From the NCBI GenBank assembly GCA_018340375.1, contig JAFFJZ010000001.1, forward strand, positions 42,462,001 through 42,526,000: DNA of 64,000 nucleotides, in the 5' to 3' direction. Below, in pieces: positions 1 to 12,717 of this stretch. A model generated the notes under the pieces. It made no database searches and had not been told where the DNA came from. It worked only from the letters and a program-made list of their open reading frames with translations. Position 1 is the first letter of the stretch, and the number at the start of each line of letters is the position of its first letter. This DNA comes from Gonatopus flavifemur (Eukaryota > Arthropoda > Insecta > Hymenoptera > Dryinidae). The translations under genes and the position numbers were made by a program.

Positions 1-815
1 CAAGGATGTATCGGAAAGAAAGAAAAGGATTAATTGAACCCACTGTTTATACGTTATGGATTGAAAACTCAATGTTGTCATTCAGATTTGAATTTGAAAT
101 AATAATTATTATTCTTTCTCCCGACAATTAACTGAAAACTTATAAATTATTGGTTCAACTTTATAAAATATATAAAAATGCAATTTTTTGAATTTTAAAT
201 TTCGCGTAAAATACGTATGTAAATTACTCTCGATTTTTTAACATAAAATACATAGTTTTGTACGTGTCAAAAGCTGTGTATTATACATCATGTATTCTAC
301 TCTAACAACCCTGAGTGTGTGTATTCTTCATTAGCGTTCCTGTTCCCTTCCAGCATACGCTTCGCTCACTCTTCTTTCTCGCTTCCATTTTCACCAGGAT
401 CACCAATTTTTGAATATTTTGTCAACAAAATGATCATTTCTGCAAAAATGTGAACAGGATTTTGACTCATTGTTCCCATTAGATCTGACAGCAACAGGAG
501 CAAGGAAATTAAACCGTCATTGTGACATCAATTTTATTGACCATGCCAGGGAATTTTTCGTTGTTACAGTGAATGAAAACTACTGAAGCTAAATTTATTC
601 GTGATCTTATATAAAATTCTTCAAATTTGCAGCTTCAGCCGATCAAATAGTTAACACACGGCAGAACGATTAACTGGACTAGGGATACATTGGCTAAATC
701 AGCATAAGATGAAATACAAAAGCAAAATGAGATTTAAACGATGGAGCCAATTTTATTCATTCGCACTCCCAAAATAAATCCACGAGGAAAATTAATTAAC
801 TGTGTCATGGACAGT
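1..815. other. Gene-free stretch, one repeat fragment
   Basis: AT-rich sequence with no convincing open reading frame. The only recognisable part is a transposon terminus at 322-398, listed separately. Confidence 0.5.
322..398. repeat. Solo terminus of the AAGCG/CGCTT repeat family
   Basis: About 75 bp that closely match the right end of the element at 42080-42587: both run through CT-rich DNA with CGCTTC motifs and end in CGCTTCCATTTTCA followed by (C/A)CAGG. No partner terminus is visible to the left, so this looks like a truncated or solo end. Confidence 0.6.
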
Positions 816-1120
816 CAATTTTTTAGCTCCTGTAGCTAAAATTTAGTTGCTGCAGTAAAATTTTCAGCTTCATCAGTTGATATTTAACTGATACTGCTAA
901 AAGTTCTTCTGTGTTTGTTACTTTACTCTTCCCGTTGCTATATCTGAAATAATTGAACCCGTAGCTGTCTATCATTAGCTGCCTCAGCAAGAATTTGTAG
1001 CTGTGATAGTACAAGTTTCGTGGTTGATATTTGGACAGCAAAACAATCCAGCTGTAACATTTTTCCTACCGACACCACATTCTCCGATATTACAGCTAAA
1101 AATAGTTTTTACAGCTATTT
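816..1120. repeat. Degenerate AGCT-rich MITE remnant
   Basis: Dense TAGCTAAA, GTAGCT and CAGCT motifs on both strands resemble the interior of the clean palindromic element at 47267-47491. The arms no longer pair well and no clear termini remain, so this is called a decayed relative. The open reading frame across it is a by-product of the repeat. Confidence 0.35.
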
Positions 1121-4100
1121 CGAATATAATCTCATGCAGAAATCTAGAATTTTGAATTCACTCAAAAGTTCCATCTCATAAGTTGCCAGAACAATTGGCA
1201 TCGATCACTTTCCGACCTTAGATGAAAGTTTCATCCGAAGTCTTATCCACAACCATCGGCTGGACTTCAGAATTTTAATTCCCATCACTGCGTAGATAGT
1301 TTTTCTCATCACGATTCATTTCATTACACCGTAAGAATTTCTCCAGATTCGATTACCAAGAGGTACATAACTTCGCACTGCCAATAACATTGATTCTACT
1401 TAACCTTCAACTCTCTTCCATCATCGTGTCAGTTTCCATTCTGAACTTTCGGTGGAGTATCTTTCGAGGGCACATCTCAAGAATGCGTATTATATGGCGG
1501 AGACAATTTCTCCACACGTCACCAACAAACTCGTGCGATTGCAGAAAATGCAAAACTCAGTAGCGCATCGCGTCCACCGCCCATTGTATTAAATTTAATA
1601 CCGCATTCGCATTCCCTGAAGAATAAAAGCAAAAAAAATATCTCTCAGAGATCACTTGGAATTAATTTCAGCGGAAAAGCGAACGGAAGAGTCTGATAAA
1701 TCCAAATTGACGTACTTTGGTGCTACCATGGGAATTTGAATCAACATGTTTTCGATTGAATCGAATATATGATTGATTGATTGTTTTCTGTGATGAAGAC
1801 TTTTGTTTCTCTTCCACAAGCATGGATGTTGATTCGGTACCAATAACCGGTATCGGAATATGTTCATGCAAAATAGTATATAAACAAGAATAATGTTTTC
1901 GTTTGATGTACGGTGGATTGTGTTGAAGGAACGGATTTTAGTTACATTGTTACGAGTTGCAATTTGGTATGATTTACATACATCCATTTCCAAATTCAGA
2001 TTGGAAAACACTCTGTTAATGAATAAGCGTATGGCTTTTTGCATTTATTTTCGAATTTTCTACTCCGAACGGATATGCTGTTTGGGGAATGTTTATAAGT
2101 TGAATATTTCGTACAAAATTTTCGATTTCGTTGTGTGTAGAGATGGTTGCATATCCTGGTTGAACATTTTTATTTATTCCCATTGAAAAGGATTCAATCG
2201 CCATTCAATTCTCCTCACGATTTTCTTTGGGAATCAATTGTCATTGTTCAATATAATTTCGCGAATAAATGGAAAAATGATGATGAATTTGATAGGCTTT
2301 CATCAAAATTCAATAATGAATTGAATTAATCCAAATGAGTTGGATAACATTATTGAAATTTGTTATTCAACCATTGATAGTTCGCTTAAACGAGGACCAA
2401 ACCTGATCAAAAACTCACAGTGCTTTTTATGATAATCAAATTCTTCAGAGTTTTTTGATAAATCTTTCTGAATAACAAAAGTTTTTGACGATTTATTTTA
2501 AATTGCTGTGAGGTAGATTCTTCGAGAACTCTGCAATGAATTTGAAAGTTGATTAGGTTTTGTGTAACTTAATTTTCAATATTCACTGTTATAAATATCT
2601 GAGAAATAATCTGCGCGCCACTCTCCAAAAGAACATCAACGTTCAAAAAACCTTGATCAGACGTGAAATAAAGCTATCGACATTTGAAGGTTAAATGAAC
2701 GTTCGTTGAATGTAAATTTATCTAAGATCCATCTGAAATTGATCTCTCGGCTCGTTTTCTCTTGGGGCAGGCATTTGCTCAATACTCTTTCCACAGATTC
2801 TTATCAGTGTTGTATATCAAATGGAATTTTGTGAGATGAAAACGATTCTGCTTCTGCTTTGTTTCAGCCAATTATTGAAGAAAGAACCATTCGTATGGAA
2901 TGCATGAGATCAATGTGAAACTGAAGTATCGGTACATGAAATTTATCGACCGTTAACCCTTCATGAGGTAGTAGTCGATCAAACGATCCCCACAAAAAAA
3001 ATTCACTTACTCGGTTAATGAAGTATCGGACGATAGGATAGGATCATTTTGATTTGCAGCGGTGAAAGCGTCGTACAATATATTATATCATATCATATAT
3101 TAAAAGTCATTCAATTTAATTTGTTCATTAAATTTCATAGATTGTACATATATTCATATGCTTTCAATCAAATATATTTAATATTCTCAAAATGCTCTCT
3201 AATGGATGAGACAACAATCCAGTATTATTTTCCAATTGACAACAAAGGGAAACAAATTGTTCAAATACGTGTACATCTTGTTTCGAATCATCGACATAAT
3301 AGAACTCGGTTCCGGCAATTTCGAATAGGAGTGATACGCAATGAATTTTCATTTCATGCACATTATCTTTTTAAAGTCACCGTATCTTTTGTAAATTAAG
3401 AGATGTGAAAATTAACAAGCATATTTCATAGTGTCCTCTGAAACATGTATCCCTTGTGTAGACAGGAGAACGTGTTCTGAAAAAAAAAAAAAAATGCAAA
3501 CTGCAAGGAATCATAACTTTCTTTTTATTCTCTGTTTTTTTCTCTGTAACCTGGAGTAGTCAGTGCATTGTCCGTGTTGACACGGTGCGTCGGGTCGCAA
3601 TGGCACGAATGAAGATATATATATTTGAATACGAATGCATCTCATACTGAGGCAAAATTCGAAATTTTTCCAGAGGAAAAGTATGATTTTGAAACGTTTC
3701 AACAATAGAACTTTGCGATGGCAATTTTATCTGTTATGTAAATCGATGCAAAATAGTATACGGCAAGTAGCAATTGTATTTGTGCATTGCTCTATAAATG
3801 CGCTTGTTCGTTCGAAATATCTATACCGGAGGCAACATCATTTGTCATTCATTCGTTCTTGAAATTAGGGATATATTTTTAAATATGAAATATCACGATC
3901 GAGTACATTATTTTGGAGGAAATTCATATATTCGAAGATTATACTTTTTTCAGTTATAGTAGACTTGAATGAGAGGGAACGATTTGGTGAGAAAACAATA
4001 TCACAGACAAGAAATCGTTGTTCAATTTGAATCAATTATGTGGAGATGAAATTAATTTTGTTAAAATGAATTGCAATTTTATGAAATTGATTTTTATCTC

Positions 4101-4576
4101 GATTCGTTGTTTCTGATTTCCTTTCAATTTTCAAATAAAACAGTGTTCTCAATATTTGTCATTTTATATGCTCCATATCGATTCCGTGTGATCATACTTC
4201 CTTAATAATCGCGCGTATATGAACAAAATTCAATCGATTAAAATAGAGAGACAGTTTTAATACTTTTTCCATCAAAAGTTTTCAAATAACGGGGAAAATC
4301 CAATACAATTGTAGGTAAAGTTTGATTGGAAAGCTGATTTCGCAGTTCTCCATAATTGTGTTCAAATATTACAGGAAGGCCGATAGCGTAGAGTTGGGTT
4401 TGCAGTTAAATTTTATTTTCGTATCTACGAGGTCATGACGAGGGGAAAAAGTTAATCATGGAGCAAAGTATTATATTGAACAATCAGAATCAGTTAGTGT
4501 TCTCATTTTCATGTTGAACATTTGAAAATCGTGATCTTTTTGGCTCTCCAAATTTATGCTCCTATGACTTGACAAA
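1121..4576. other. Gene-free stretch
   Basis: No supported gene or repeat element seen. A run of 15 A lies at 3480-3494. Overlapping open frames around 1650-2330 and 3050-3400 run on both strands, have AT-driven composition and show no recognisable domain. Confidence 0.5.
3480..3494. repeat. Poly(A) homopolymer
   Basis: Fifteen consecutive A. No retroelement body or AATAAA signal is visible just upstream, so I read it as a simple homopolymer rather than a retroposon tail. Confidence 0.8.
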
Positions 4577-4578
4577 TA

Positions 4579-5097
4579 CACTGAAAAAATGAAAATAGTT
4601 TACTTGAATATAAACCTACTACATCGAGGACGAAAAGTTGTAAAATTGACCTCTTGTTAAGTAAATATATGGACGATTTTGAAATATAATTCGAGCTACT
4701 ATATCTAATTTTAGTCGATTTTACCGCAGGGAATGTAATATGCACATCAGCTATGGTATATTTCACATCAGCTGTGGTATATTTCATATTCGTTGTTGTG
4801 ACATCGACTGAAATTGTGGTCATTTGCACTATATTCTAAATCATCCATATATTTACTCAATGAGATGTAAATTTTACAAGTTTTTTTTTCTCAGTGTAGA
4901 CATTTCATTACATCCAATAGAATTTTACTCAATTTAAGTAAATTTTATTCGTGGTGAATAGAAATTTATTAGGGTCAAACAAATTTTTTATTTGATTCAA
5001 CTAAAACTCTGGTAGGTTCATATTCAAATAGAAATTTAGTTGATTCAAATAAATTTCAGTCAATCCAAATAAATCCAAATATAATTTTCTCTCGGTG
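4579..5097. mobile_element. CACTG-type TIR element split by a second insertion
   Basis: The left end starts CACTGAAAAAATG after TA. The right end reads ATTTTCTCTCGGTG. Arm sequence left of the insertion (TTGAATATAAACCTAC) pairs with its reverse complement near 5011-5027, so these are two halves of one inverted-repeat element. A second element at 4622-4896 interrupts it. Confidence 0.6.
4622..4896. mobile_element. Nested CACTG-type MITE with TA duplication
   Basis: The arms (about 60 bp) pair across the element: left GTTGTAAAATTGACCTC and GTAAATATATGGACGATTTT match the reverse complement of 4835-4890. The right terminus is CTCAGTG. TA at 4620-4621 and TA at 4897-4898 flank it as a 2-bp target duplication. 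It interrupts the host element at 4579-5097. Confidence 0.65.
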
Positions 5098-5204
5098 TGT
5101 AGTAGGGATTCAATTCTTCATTATAAATTTGTGGGTTAATTGTTTCGCCACGTTGAATAACAAGTGTTTCCCCGAAGAACAATTCTCTCGTGGGAATCCT
5201 ACGT

Positions 5205-5458
5205 CCCAATAAACATTTTATTTCTGAAGATATTTTTTAGATATGTTTAAGATGTCTTATGCGACACTTTTAGATATCTAAAAGATAACTTTTCGTATCT
5301 TGAGATATCTTAAACATGTCTTGGACGTTTTAAGAGACGTAAGATATGTTTAAGATATCTCAAGATACGAAAAGTTATCTCTTAGATATCTAAAAGTGTC
5401 GCATAAGACATCTTAAACATATCTAAAACATATCTTCAGAAATCAAATGTTTATTGGG
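5205..5458. mobile_element. Palindromic AGATATCTT-family MITE with CCCAATAA ends
   Basis: A near-perfect inverted repeat: CCCAATAAACATTT at the left pairs with AAATGTTTATTGGG at the right, with arms of over 100 bp built from AGATATCTT/TTAAGATATCT-like blocks. It would fold into one long hairpin. Relatives lie at 18787-19000 and 47925-48010. No coding capacity. Confidence 0.85.
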
Positions 5459-5599
5459 GTGGTAATCTCATGTCAATTCTTTCAGCGAAAAACGAATCTG
5501 CGGAAGATTTGGATTAGGCTTTCAAATAAAACGTGTGGATTTCTTCTTTGATCAAGGAAGAATATGAGAAAAACGTCATGACTCCTCACAATATTTTCT

Positions 5600-6094
5600 T
5601 TATCCCATTGAATTTGCCTGGAAAAAAAATGAATTTGAGAATAGATGTCTTCTATCGCCAATAACTATCTTTCTTATCTCATCGTTGCGTTCGTACATAA
5701 TGTGTTTAACGCGAAAAGGATTATCATTGTATAGATATCGGTGGGGTAAAAGAAAAATGCGAGAATCCCTGCTGTAATCTATACCAACTGCAACTAACGA
5801 TCGTGGGAGAGGAAAAAAAGAAAGTAAGATAAATCGTTGAACGTGTGTGTCTGGAGTTGTATTGGTATCGAAGTTTTCTACGATCACGTTCAGTTCAGTT
5901 CGGTTCGGTTTGGTTTCCTGGTTCACGAACGAAAGAACCAGCGAACGAAAGGACGTCGTTGATGTAGAGGCATTAGAGGCATGGCGCAAAAGCGCAGCTT
6001 CTACGATTCCTACTGCCGCTACTAATACTACCACTACGACTGCCAGCAGTTCTATCTTCCGCAGCTGCATCGATTGCAGAATCGCAACATACAC
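5600..6094 (-). CDS. Hypothetical 164-codon ORF with signal-peptide-like N terminus
   Basis: Product not recognised. A second in-frame Met at residue 9 begins MQLRKIELLA, followed by a run of Val/Leu/Ala (about residues 17-33, ending VGIVEA). This has the shape of a signal peptide: basic start, hydrophobic core, small residues at the end. The rest is mixed composition with an Asn-glycosylation-like NRT, and it ends FFFQANSMG. The hydrophobic core comes from a TAC/TACC/ACG-like triplet-rich tract (about 6010-6045), so it could be fortuitous. A 180-codon ORF runs on the opposite strand over the same DNA (5847-6389) and ends in a poly-Lys tract from the GAA microsatellite. At most one can be real. 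No promoter, intron or polyadenylation signal was identified. Confidence 0.2.
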   Translation of the reverse strand: MYVAILQSMQLRKIELLAVVVVVLVAAVGIVEAALLRHASNASTSTTSFRSLVLSFVNQETKPNRTELNVIVENFDTNTTPDTHVQRFILLSFFPLPRSLVAVGIDYSRDSRIFLLPHRYLYNDNPFRVKHIMYERNDEIRKIVIGDRRHLFSNSFFFQANSMG

Positions 6095-6335
6095 GGATCA
6101 TATGAGTACGTGTATTCATATGTGTATGTGTGTCTACGTGTACACATTCACATCAAGGCAATTGGGTAATGGGCGATTTAACACGGGCCATCAGATAGCG
6201 ATGGGACATAGAGAGGTAAAAAAGAAAGGAGAAGATGCAGGAGAAAATCACACCACGATTTCTTGGTTGGATCTCCCCTGCCTTCTTCACTTGTTCCTGA
6301 ATTCCACCGAAAAAGAAATCGGAAGGAAAAGAAGG

Positions 6336-6375
6336 GGGGGGGGGAAGAAGAAGAAGAAGAAGAAGAAGAATGAGA
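6336..6375. repeat. Poly(G) plus (GAA)n microsatellite
   Basis: A run of about 10 G is followed by about eight AAG/GAA units within a longer purine-rich tract (about 6190-6390). It creates poly-Lys codons in one plus-strand frame. Confidence 0.9.
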
Positions 6376-6686
6376 AAAAGAACAAATGACTAAATATAGG
6401 AGTGGGAGTCAAGGAAACGAGAGGTACCAAAAATCTGTCCTCTTTTTTCTCTCTTCGTTCAGAGAATGTTAAAAAACCTCCCTTTGATCGTTATAGAGGG
6501 TTCCTTGTTCCCTCAACAATATTTGCGAATGCTCGAATGCGTTTTCATAATTACCTTCCATTTTTTATAACAATCTGCCTGTAACTCTCATCATCTCCAC
6601 AAGTGGATGATTATTCTAATTTTTTATCTCAATTATCCCTGCTAGAAAGGCCAGGCAGATCCGAACAAAAACTAGTGGTTAGGCTT

Positions 6687-6840
6687 TGAATGGTTTTTGT
6701 CCCAAGAAATCCAGTCAAAAATTGACAAAATTCTTTCTGTCCGTTTTTGACAGGATATTCCATGTTTCGTTGTTTCGGACGTACCCTGGTAGAAATTTTG
6801 TCAATTTTTCACCGGATTTCCTGGGACAAAGACCGTTCAA
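6687..6840. repeat. Inverted repeat (MITE-like)
   Basis: TTGAATGGTTTTTGTCCCAA at the left pairs with CTGGGACAAAGACCGTTCAA at the right, and the pairing continues inward through the AAATCC/GGATTT and TTGACAAAATT blocks. No clear target duplication and no coding capacity. Confidence 0.65.
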
Positions 6841-6932
6841 CAGGAATGTCATGAATTTATAACAAAATGGGCTACAACTATCGCACATGAATAAAAAATT
6901 TGATCAGAAACCAATGAGGATTCTTAGTTTAA

Positions 6933-8588
6933 GGGGCACTCAAGTACCAACAAAAGCGAGCCACATTTTGTGCCAACTTTTATCATGAATCATGCGTTCA
7001 ACGAAAATTTTGAATGGATAATAATAAAATCCACGACCAGGGTCAGACTCTGAAGTTAAGTTTCAGTCTTTTTCTGATTTTCTGTCGAGTATAAGAGGAT
7101 TTTAAAAGTAATAAATGCAATAATTGCAAACTATGAAGAAACCTAAATTGATATTCAGAGTCCAATCTCAGGTATGTACTCGATTACTATTGATTTTAAA
7201 GGGGGAGTTTAGTAATAAGTTTCACTTTTTCCACAATTTGTTTTTCCGAGTTAACTTTATTTGATGCCCTGAATTTTTTTACATATGATAGCTAATGTTT
7301 TGTAGTTGACGAACAAAATTTTTTTCTCACACCTGCACGGAAAGTTGATGTTTTCTGACCTATTTTTAGGGGAGAAAGTGCTGAATTCCAAGCGAATGTG
7401 TCACAGCGGGAGGAAAATACAAACTATCTTTTCGTTCTGAAATATGCATATGAATATTTTATATGCAATTGAACACATGATTTTCACTTTCCTTGCACTT
7501 GTGGGAAAAAATAGTATGTTCACCTCGGGGAGAAGTGAAGCCTTCGGCTCGGGAAGACAAACTTCACACTCGTCGGAAATTCCCCACTTTCCCCCCTTGA
7601 TGAACAATACACTAGTTTTCCTAATATGGCGAAATCTGGCAGGGACACGGCAGTCTGAAGTTGGTCATTTCAAAATCTGGTAGCCATGATTCCAGGAGTT
7701 TGGAATGTCTGAAACCAAAAATCGAAATGGATTCTTGTGAAATATGTTAATGGTTATAGCATGAAGCGGAATTATGAACAAAAAAAATTGAGAAAATGGC
7801 GGCGTTTAAAATTTTTTCATATTTTTTCCATGTAAATCGCTTGAAAATGGTATTTAGAAATTAACAAAAAGTATAATTCCAATTCATGCCATAACTATAC
7901 GTGTTAGGAACATCCTCCTAAAATTTCAGCAAAATCGGTGAAGTAGATTATGCACTGAGAAAAAGGATTCGTTGACTCAAATGAGATTTGGTTCCAGGAA
8001 ATAAATCGTATATTTGGATACGACCAAAGAAATATTTACTAATATTCATTTTATCACATAGTTGTGGAATACACCACATATTTCTTTGAGTCAACTTCAT
8101 ATCGATTCTGATTCGATAGGTCTAAATTTGACAAGAATTCATATTCATTCACATCAACTTCAATCACTTTGCATCAAATGAATGATTTGGTTATAGTTAA
8201 TAAATATGAATTTCTTGACTCAACACAATGTTTGGTTATAATCAATGTGTCTTATTTGTATGAAATGATGCTTCTTGAGAATGCTCAACCAAATGCGTTT
8301 ATTTGTCAGAAGAAAACCTTTTTCTCAGTGTGCTAAATTGTGGTTAACAGGTCAAAAAAATGTGGTTTCGAGGAAAAAGAGTCTTACCCTAATCAGCAAT
8401 GTCTGGTCCATACAACATTCTTTCAGTTTCTTCATACATTTCATTTTCATGCATTCTCTCATGCAAGAAAAAATCGATTTTTTGAAAATTTATTACCAGA
8501 CTCCCCCCTTAAATTCAATTTTATCACCGAATTTATGAAAAAAGTTGGCGCAAAATATTATCCGCTCCTCCTGATGCTTGAGTGTCCC
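6933..8588. mobile_element. About 1.65-kb TIR element, GGGGCACTCAAG ends
   Basis: Left terminus GGGGCACTCAAGTACC; right terminus is the mirror image, ending CTTGAGTGTCCC. Pairing resumes inward at TTTTGTGCCAACTTTT/AAAAGTTGGCGCAAAAT, so the TIR is at least 55 bp with gaps. TA adjoins the right end and TAA the left, suggesting a TA-targeting (Tc1/mariner-like) element, but the duplication is blurred. No transposase frame survives. A GC-richer block at 7528-7605 is unexplained. It contains the nested MITE at 7953-8330. Confidence 0.65.
7953..8330. mobile_element. CACTGAG-type MITE nested in the 6933-8588 element
   Basis: Perfect 14-bp TIR: CACTGAGAAAAAGG at the left, CCTTTTTCTCAGTG at the right. 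TG flanks both sides as a direct 2-bp repeat. The interior is AT-rich with repeated TTTGGTTATA and CAAATGA motifs and no coding capacity. Confidence 0.85.
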
Positions 8589-8599
8589 TAAGAAGTATA

Positions 8600-8810
8600 C
8601 ACTAAGAAGAGAGTATGGTTCCTGTGAACATCTAAACGTATTTTATTCACAACTAACCTCACAGATACATCAGAGTGACCATCCGTATGGTTGTCATAAA
8701 CCTATATTCAGGTGATGGAACCATACGGATCGTTCCCCTGATTATTTGCGAAGTAAGTTGTAATTAAAACACGTTTAGACGGTTACACGGACCATACTTC
8801 TTCTTCAGTG
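8600..8810. mobile_element. CACTAAG-type MITE, TA flanks
   Basis: TIR CACTAAGAAGAGAGTATGGT pairs with ACCATACTTCTTCTTCAGTG, and TA lies on both sides. An inner palindrome (CCGTATGGTT/AACCATACGG) repeats the same motif. It abuts the right end of the 6933-8588 element. Confidence 0.8.
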
Positions 8811-9493
8811 TACACTTTTCCTGGCGTTTACAATACTGAACAAATATATAATTTTACAAAATTGACCTCCTCCATTTCATTCCGATACGGAATCAATCAA
8901 CATTGATTGGAATCTCGTTTATTTCTGATGAAGTCTCGATTCAGTTTGATTTACAGGTGGCTATCGGTTGGCTGCATTATTCAATGGTTGAATTGATAAT
9001 CGGTGCTCAAAGCTGGTAGCCACCGATCGATATCGATGAAAGGAGAAATAAAATTGTATCGCTAAAATCTACTTGCATTCAAAATTACAAGTATATCACT
9101 GCTTTTACGAAAGAAGAAATGGGATATACTTGAGTGATTGTTGAGAATCATGACTCAATTATAGACTGTCAGAAATATTTGTAGATATCCAAAAAGAAAA
9201 TAATGATTTTAAAAATATGGTTGATTGGAATTTCTGAATAATTATGAAACAAAACTTGCTGTTAATAGTATATGAAACGGAGTGATAATATTTATCGAGA
9301 AAATCATGGAAAACTTCAACTGGAATTGAGATTCTCGGTTGTAATGGATATCATATTCCACAATGCAACTTTTCTCATGAAATGAGATGTCTCTCCCTGA
9401 GCTAACTTTCCTTTGTTTGAAATATATGTTCCGGTATCACTGGTTTCTTCAGAATAATTACACATTGTAAAGAATGTAGGGAGTTTTCCCTCA

Positions 9494-9714
9494 CACTGTT
9501 AGTGAATTTCGTCCCTTCGTCGTGGGGGAATTTTTTTCCATCAAAAATGAGGGATTTTTCCACCACTTTGAGGAATTATTTCGTTTTTTGGGTGTTGAAT
9601 CCTCCACAAACGAAGGAAAAGGCTACCAAATTATGGCGAAGAATTTCCTATCTGCGAAGGAACTTTGCTGCCACCTTTTTTTGGGGGAAAATTCCACAAT
9701 CATTTTTTACAGTG
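9494..9714. mobile_element. CACTG-type MITE, family copy 1
   Basis: The left end is CACTG and the right end TTTTTTACAGTG, flanked by CA on both sides. The whole interior matches, inverted, the copy at 58566-58788 (shared blocks such as CCACCACTTTGAGGAATTAT and GTTGAATCCTCCACAAA). Open reading frames here are repeat-derived. Confidence 0.85.
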
Positions 9715-10363
9715 CACTACAAGCGGTTTGATTTTTTCACAATATTGAATTATGAAATCCTTTCCGAAGTTTTATACACAGAATCGATAGTTCTACTGCC
9801 TTGGTATATATTGTTACATTGTGAATCCAAAACATAGAATTATTACATACATTCAGCGCAAATAATAATTTATTCCAGCGATTCCACTAATTAACATTCG
9901 AGGAATAGATTGAATGAGATTTCACATTCAATTAATCATAGAAATAATTATTTCAGCAGATCGCAGGACTTATTCATTAAACTTCAGATCATATTATTTT
10001 GCTGAAATCGTACGAGAATTTTGTAAATTCATATGTGAGCTAATGTGCAGCAATCATCGAATCAACAATGATGATGTTATTGATTAACAATTGCAATAAA
10101 CACCACAAAATACCCGAAGGTTCATAACAATGCTAGCGAATAGAATAATAACTCATCAACTCGGGAATATATTTTACATACAGAATTCAAAGTACGGAAC
10201 CGTAACGAACAATGTTTGCATAAACAGAATAAAATTTCGGAATAACAAATAATGTGAGCAGTCTAATTGAATTGGGATGTATCGATCGAATCTATGGGAA
10301 ACGGATGAAGGAGGAACAAAAATATGAAAACAATAGACATCCATCGCCAATTAAATGGGCCCG

Positions 10364-10544
10364 CGCCGAGAAAACGTTTGTTCCAACAAATACTTTTTGA
10401 TGGGCTGAAACGAAATTTGTTTGGGACGGACAAAATTTGGTCCGTAATAATCAACAGTTTTTTTACAGAGAAATAAATTTATTCCAGCCAACCAGAAATT
10501 TCAACTCAAATTTTGTTCCGCTGGAATAAATTGTGTTTTCAGTG
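10364..10544. mobile_element. Probable CACTG-type MITE
   Basis: The left end CGCCGAGAAAACG and right end GTGTTTTCAGTG are imperfect inverted repeats, with inner TTGTTCC/GGAACAAA-like blocks also pairing. Termini are diverged and no duplication is clear. Confidence 0.4.
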
Positions 10545-12207
10545 CAGAAAATGTCTGAGGCAAAAGGTATTGGAGATAAAATTGCATGACCCAAATGTTT
10601 ATAATTATGATAATATCAAACTCAGCTTCACTCATTATGAATATTTTCATTTACTGGATTTCCTTCTTATAAAAACTTCGATTCCCGTACTATAATTGAA
10701 AATTCAGCAATCTCTTTCATTTTTCGTATTACCACGGAACTATCTATCTTCCGGAGGCAGCATCATTTACAGGAAGGTTTCAGTTGAAACAAATAAAGTG
10801 ATGAAACTATGGTACAAGGCACTACGTATGATATATCCCACATCGAAAAGACCACGGTTATTAGTCTTGAAGACAAATTGTTTGATGTTTATTGGTTTAC
10901 TAGAGCTACGAGGTGAAATTTTTCTTTGTTTCTTAGGAGAAAAAAGTAGAACATTATTTACTGCCTGTAGAAGCTCTTTACTACAAGTCTGGGAATGTCA
11001 CGAGTATTATTCTCACACGGACTGTTTTCCTTGGTTTTGACATCGAATTTATACGAACTTCTTATATGTTAATCTTCAATTATATATTTTTGTTCATGAA
11101 TTATTCACATATCGCGGTGAGTCTATCATATGCGAGATCACGATTGATTTTTTCAATCATACATAACGGATTAATAATAATAATATATTCCCATTTGATG
11201 CAAAATTTTGAATATTTTTTGTAACGCACTCAAGAAATTTTCTGCACGTTCTTTTAAGATTCGTAAAACGTTTCAGTGGCAGGTTGCGTTATCTGGTTGG
11301 CACTTTTCTTTTTCTTCCAGAGACGAATTTCAATGCAGACGAGATAAAAATCTCTCAATACTGTAAGGAGGTCCTCATGATGTAGGAAGATATGAACTGC
11401 GTACCCGCAGAGTATCGAAGTGGCAAAACATTTATATTGAATATTTGTAAGCATTCCGTGAGAAACCGTGCAATGTATCTTTCAAGATCTTCGTAGAATT
11501 TTTAATAAATGTACAGATAACTTACTTTTGTGGAAACATCGATTCCTCATACTCTTGCATCGGAATGCGTTCAATAATCCCCCTTCTCTTTCGGGTGAAT
11601 GTGAAGTTGGCATATCAAATGCTGGCATTGCTCGAAAAAGTGACAGTTCCAGTAGCATTAACCATAATTCTATAGTTCTTGATAATTTGGAACAATAGTT
11701 CCATCCATATTACTCAGAAAGATTGAATTTGAAGAAATGGAATGCCAAGTTCTACAATGATATGATAGCATTCCAGCGATGAGAGGTTGGAACGATCAGA
11801 ACTCGAGAGCTCTGGGATTGTGAGCATGCGGGAAAGTGAGAGATGGAGAGTTCCAATCATTAAAAGCGATATATGAAATTTTTTTCAATATTTATGAAAA
11901 TGATATGCTGGATTCTATGACGAATCCATAGCATTGCAAGCAATATTGAAGGGAGCGATCAATATCTCCAGGTTCTGGGATGGCGTACACACGGAAGAGT
12001 TGGGAATGCAGAGTTCTAACATCAACAATGGGTGAATTCGTTTTTGCTTTCATGATAAGCCGAGTTTGGAGATGACGCGAGGAGACGAAATATTTTCTTA
12101 TTTTGAGAATCGGGGTTTTGATACAGCAGAACAATTGATACAGCTTGGACGGGGACTTTGATTAACTTACAGCCTGTCTGGTTACCCGTCCGACTTTCTG
12201 TCTGAAC
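10545..12207. other. Gene-free stretch with unconvincing ORFs
   Basis: A 114-codon frame (10696-11040) lacks an ATG and shows no domain. A 76-codon frame at 11468-11698 (ending IVLDNLEQ) also lacks an ATG. Neither is supported as a gene. Confidence 0.45.
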
Positions 12208-12426
12208 TACAGTTCTGACCAGCATTGCACGCAATTCGAATAGTTCTGACCAGCATTGCACGAGATTTGAAGACTTGTGGATAGCATTTCACGGAATTCG
12301 AATAGTTCTGGCCGACATTGCCCCGATTTCAAACAGTTCCGGCCAGCATTGCACGGAATTCGAATAGTTCCGGCCAGCATTGCATGGAATTCGAATAGTT
12401 CTGGCCAGCATTGCATGGAATTCGTT
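12208..12426. repeat. 31-bp tandem repeat, about 7 diverged units
   Basis: Unit approximately AATTCGAATAGTTCTGGCCAG followed by CATTGCATGG. The last three units are nearly identical with a 31-bp spacing; earlier units are diverged and one is disrupted. 31 is not a multiple of 3, so frames crossing the array are not a repeat protein. Confidence 0.85.
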
Positions 12427-12717
12427 GATCGGTCACAGGTGGGGGACAGGAATTGGGGAGGTGTGTTTTGTATGTATTGAATGCATTTTCACAAAAATGA
12501 GTTATCTGTGCATTTACCGAATTTTTTTTATCACTGTGGCGGGAGTGTCTGAATATTCTCGATTTCGTGGTAATAGCGAATTAAATTGAATACTTACATT
12601 GAGAGAAATGCATAGAACTAATTATACTTCGCCTTCTGATTTATATCGTCATTCCAAAGTAGGAGTTGACGGATGACATATATCGCAATTTGATAACTCT
12701 AACACGGTACTATAAAC

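Noticed and set aside
3480..3494. Retroposon poly(A) tail
   Set aside because: No upstream body, signal or target duplication.
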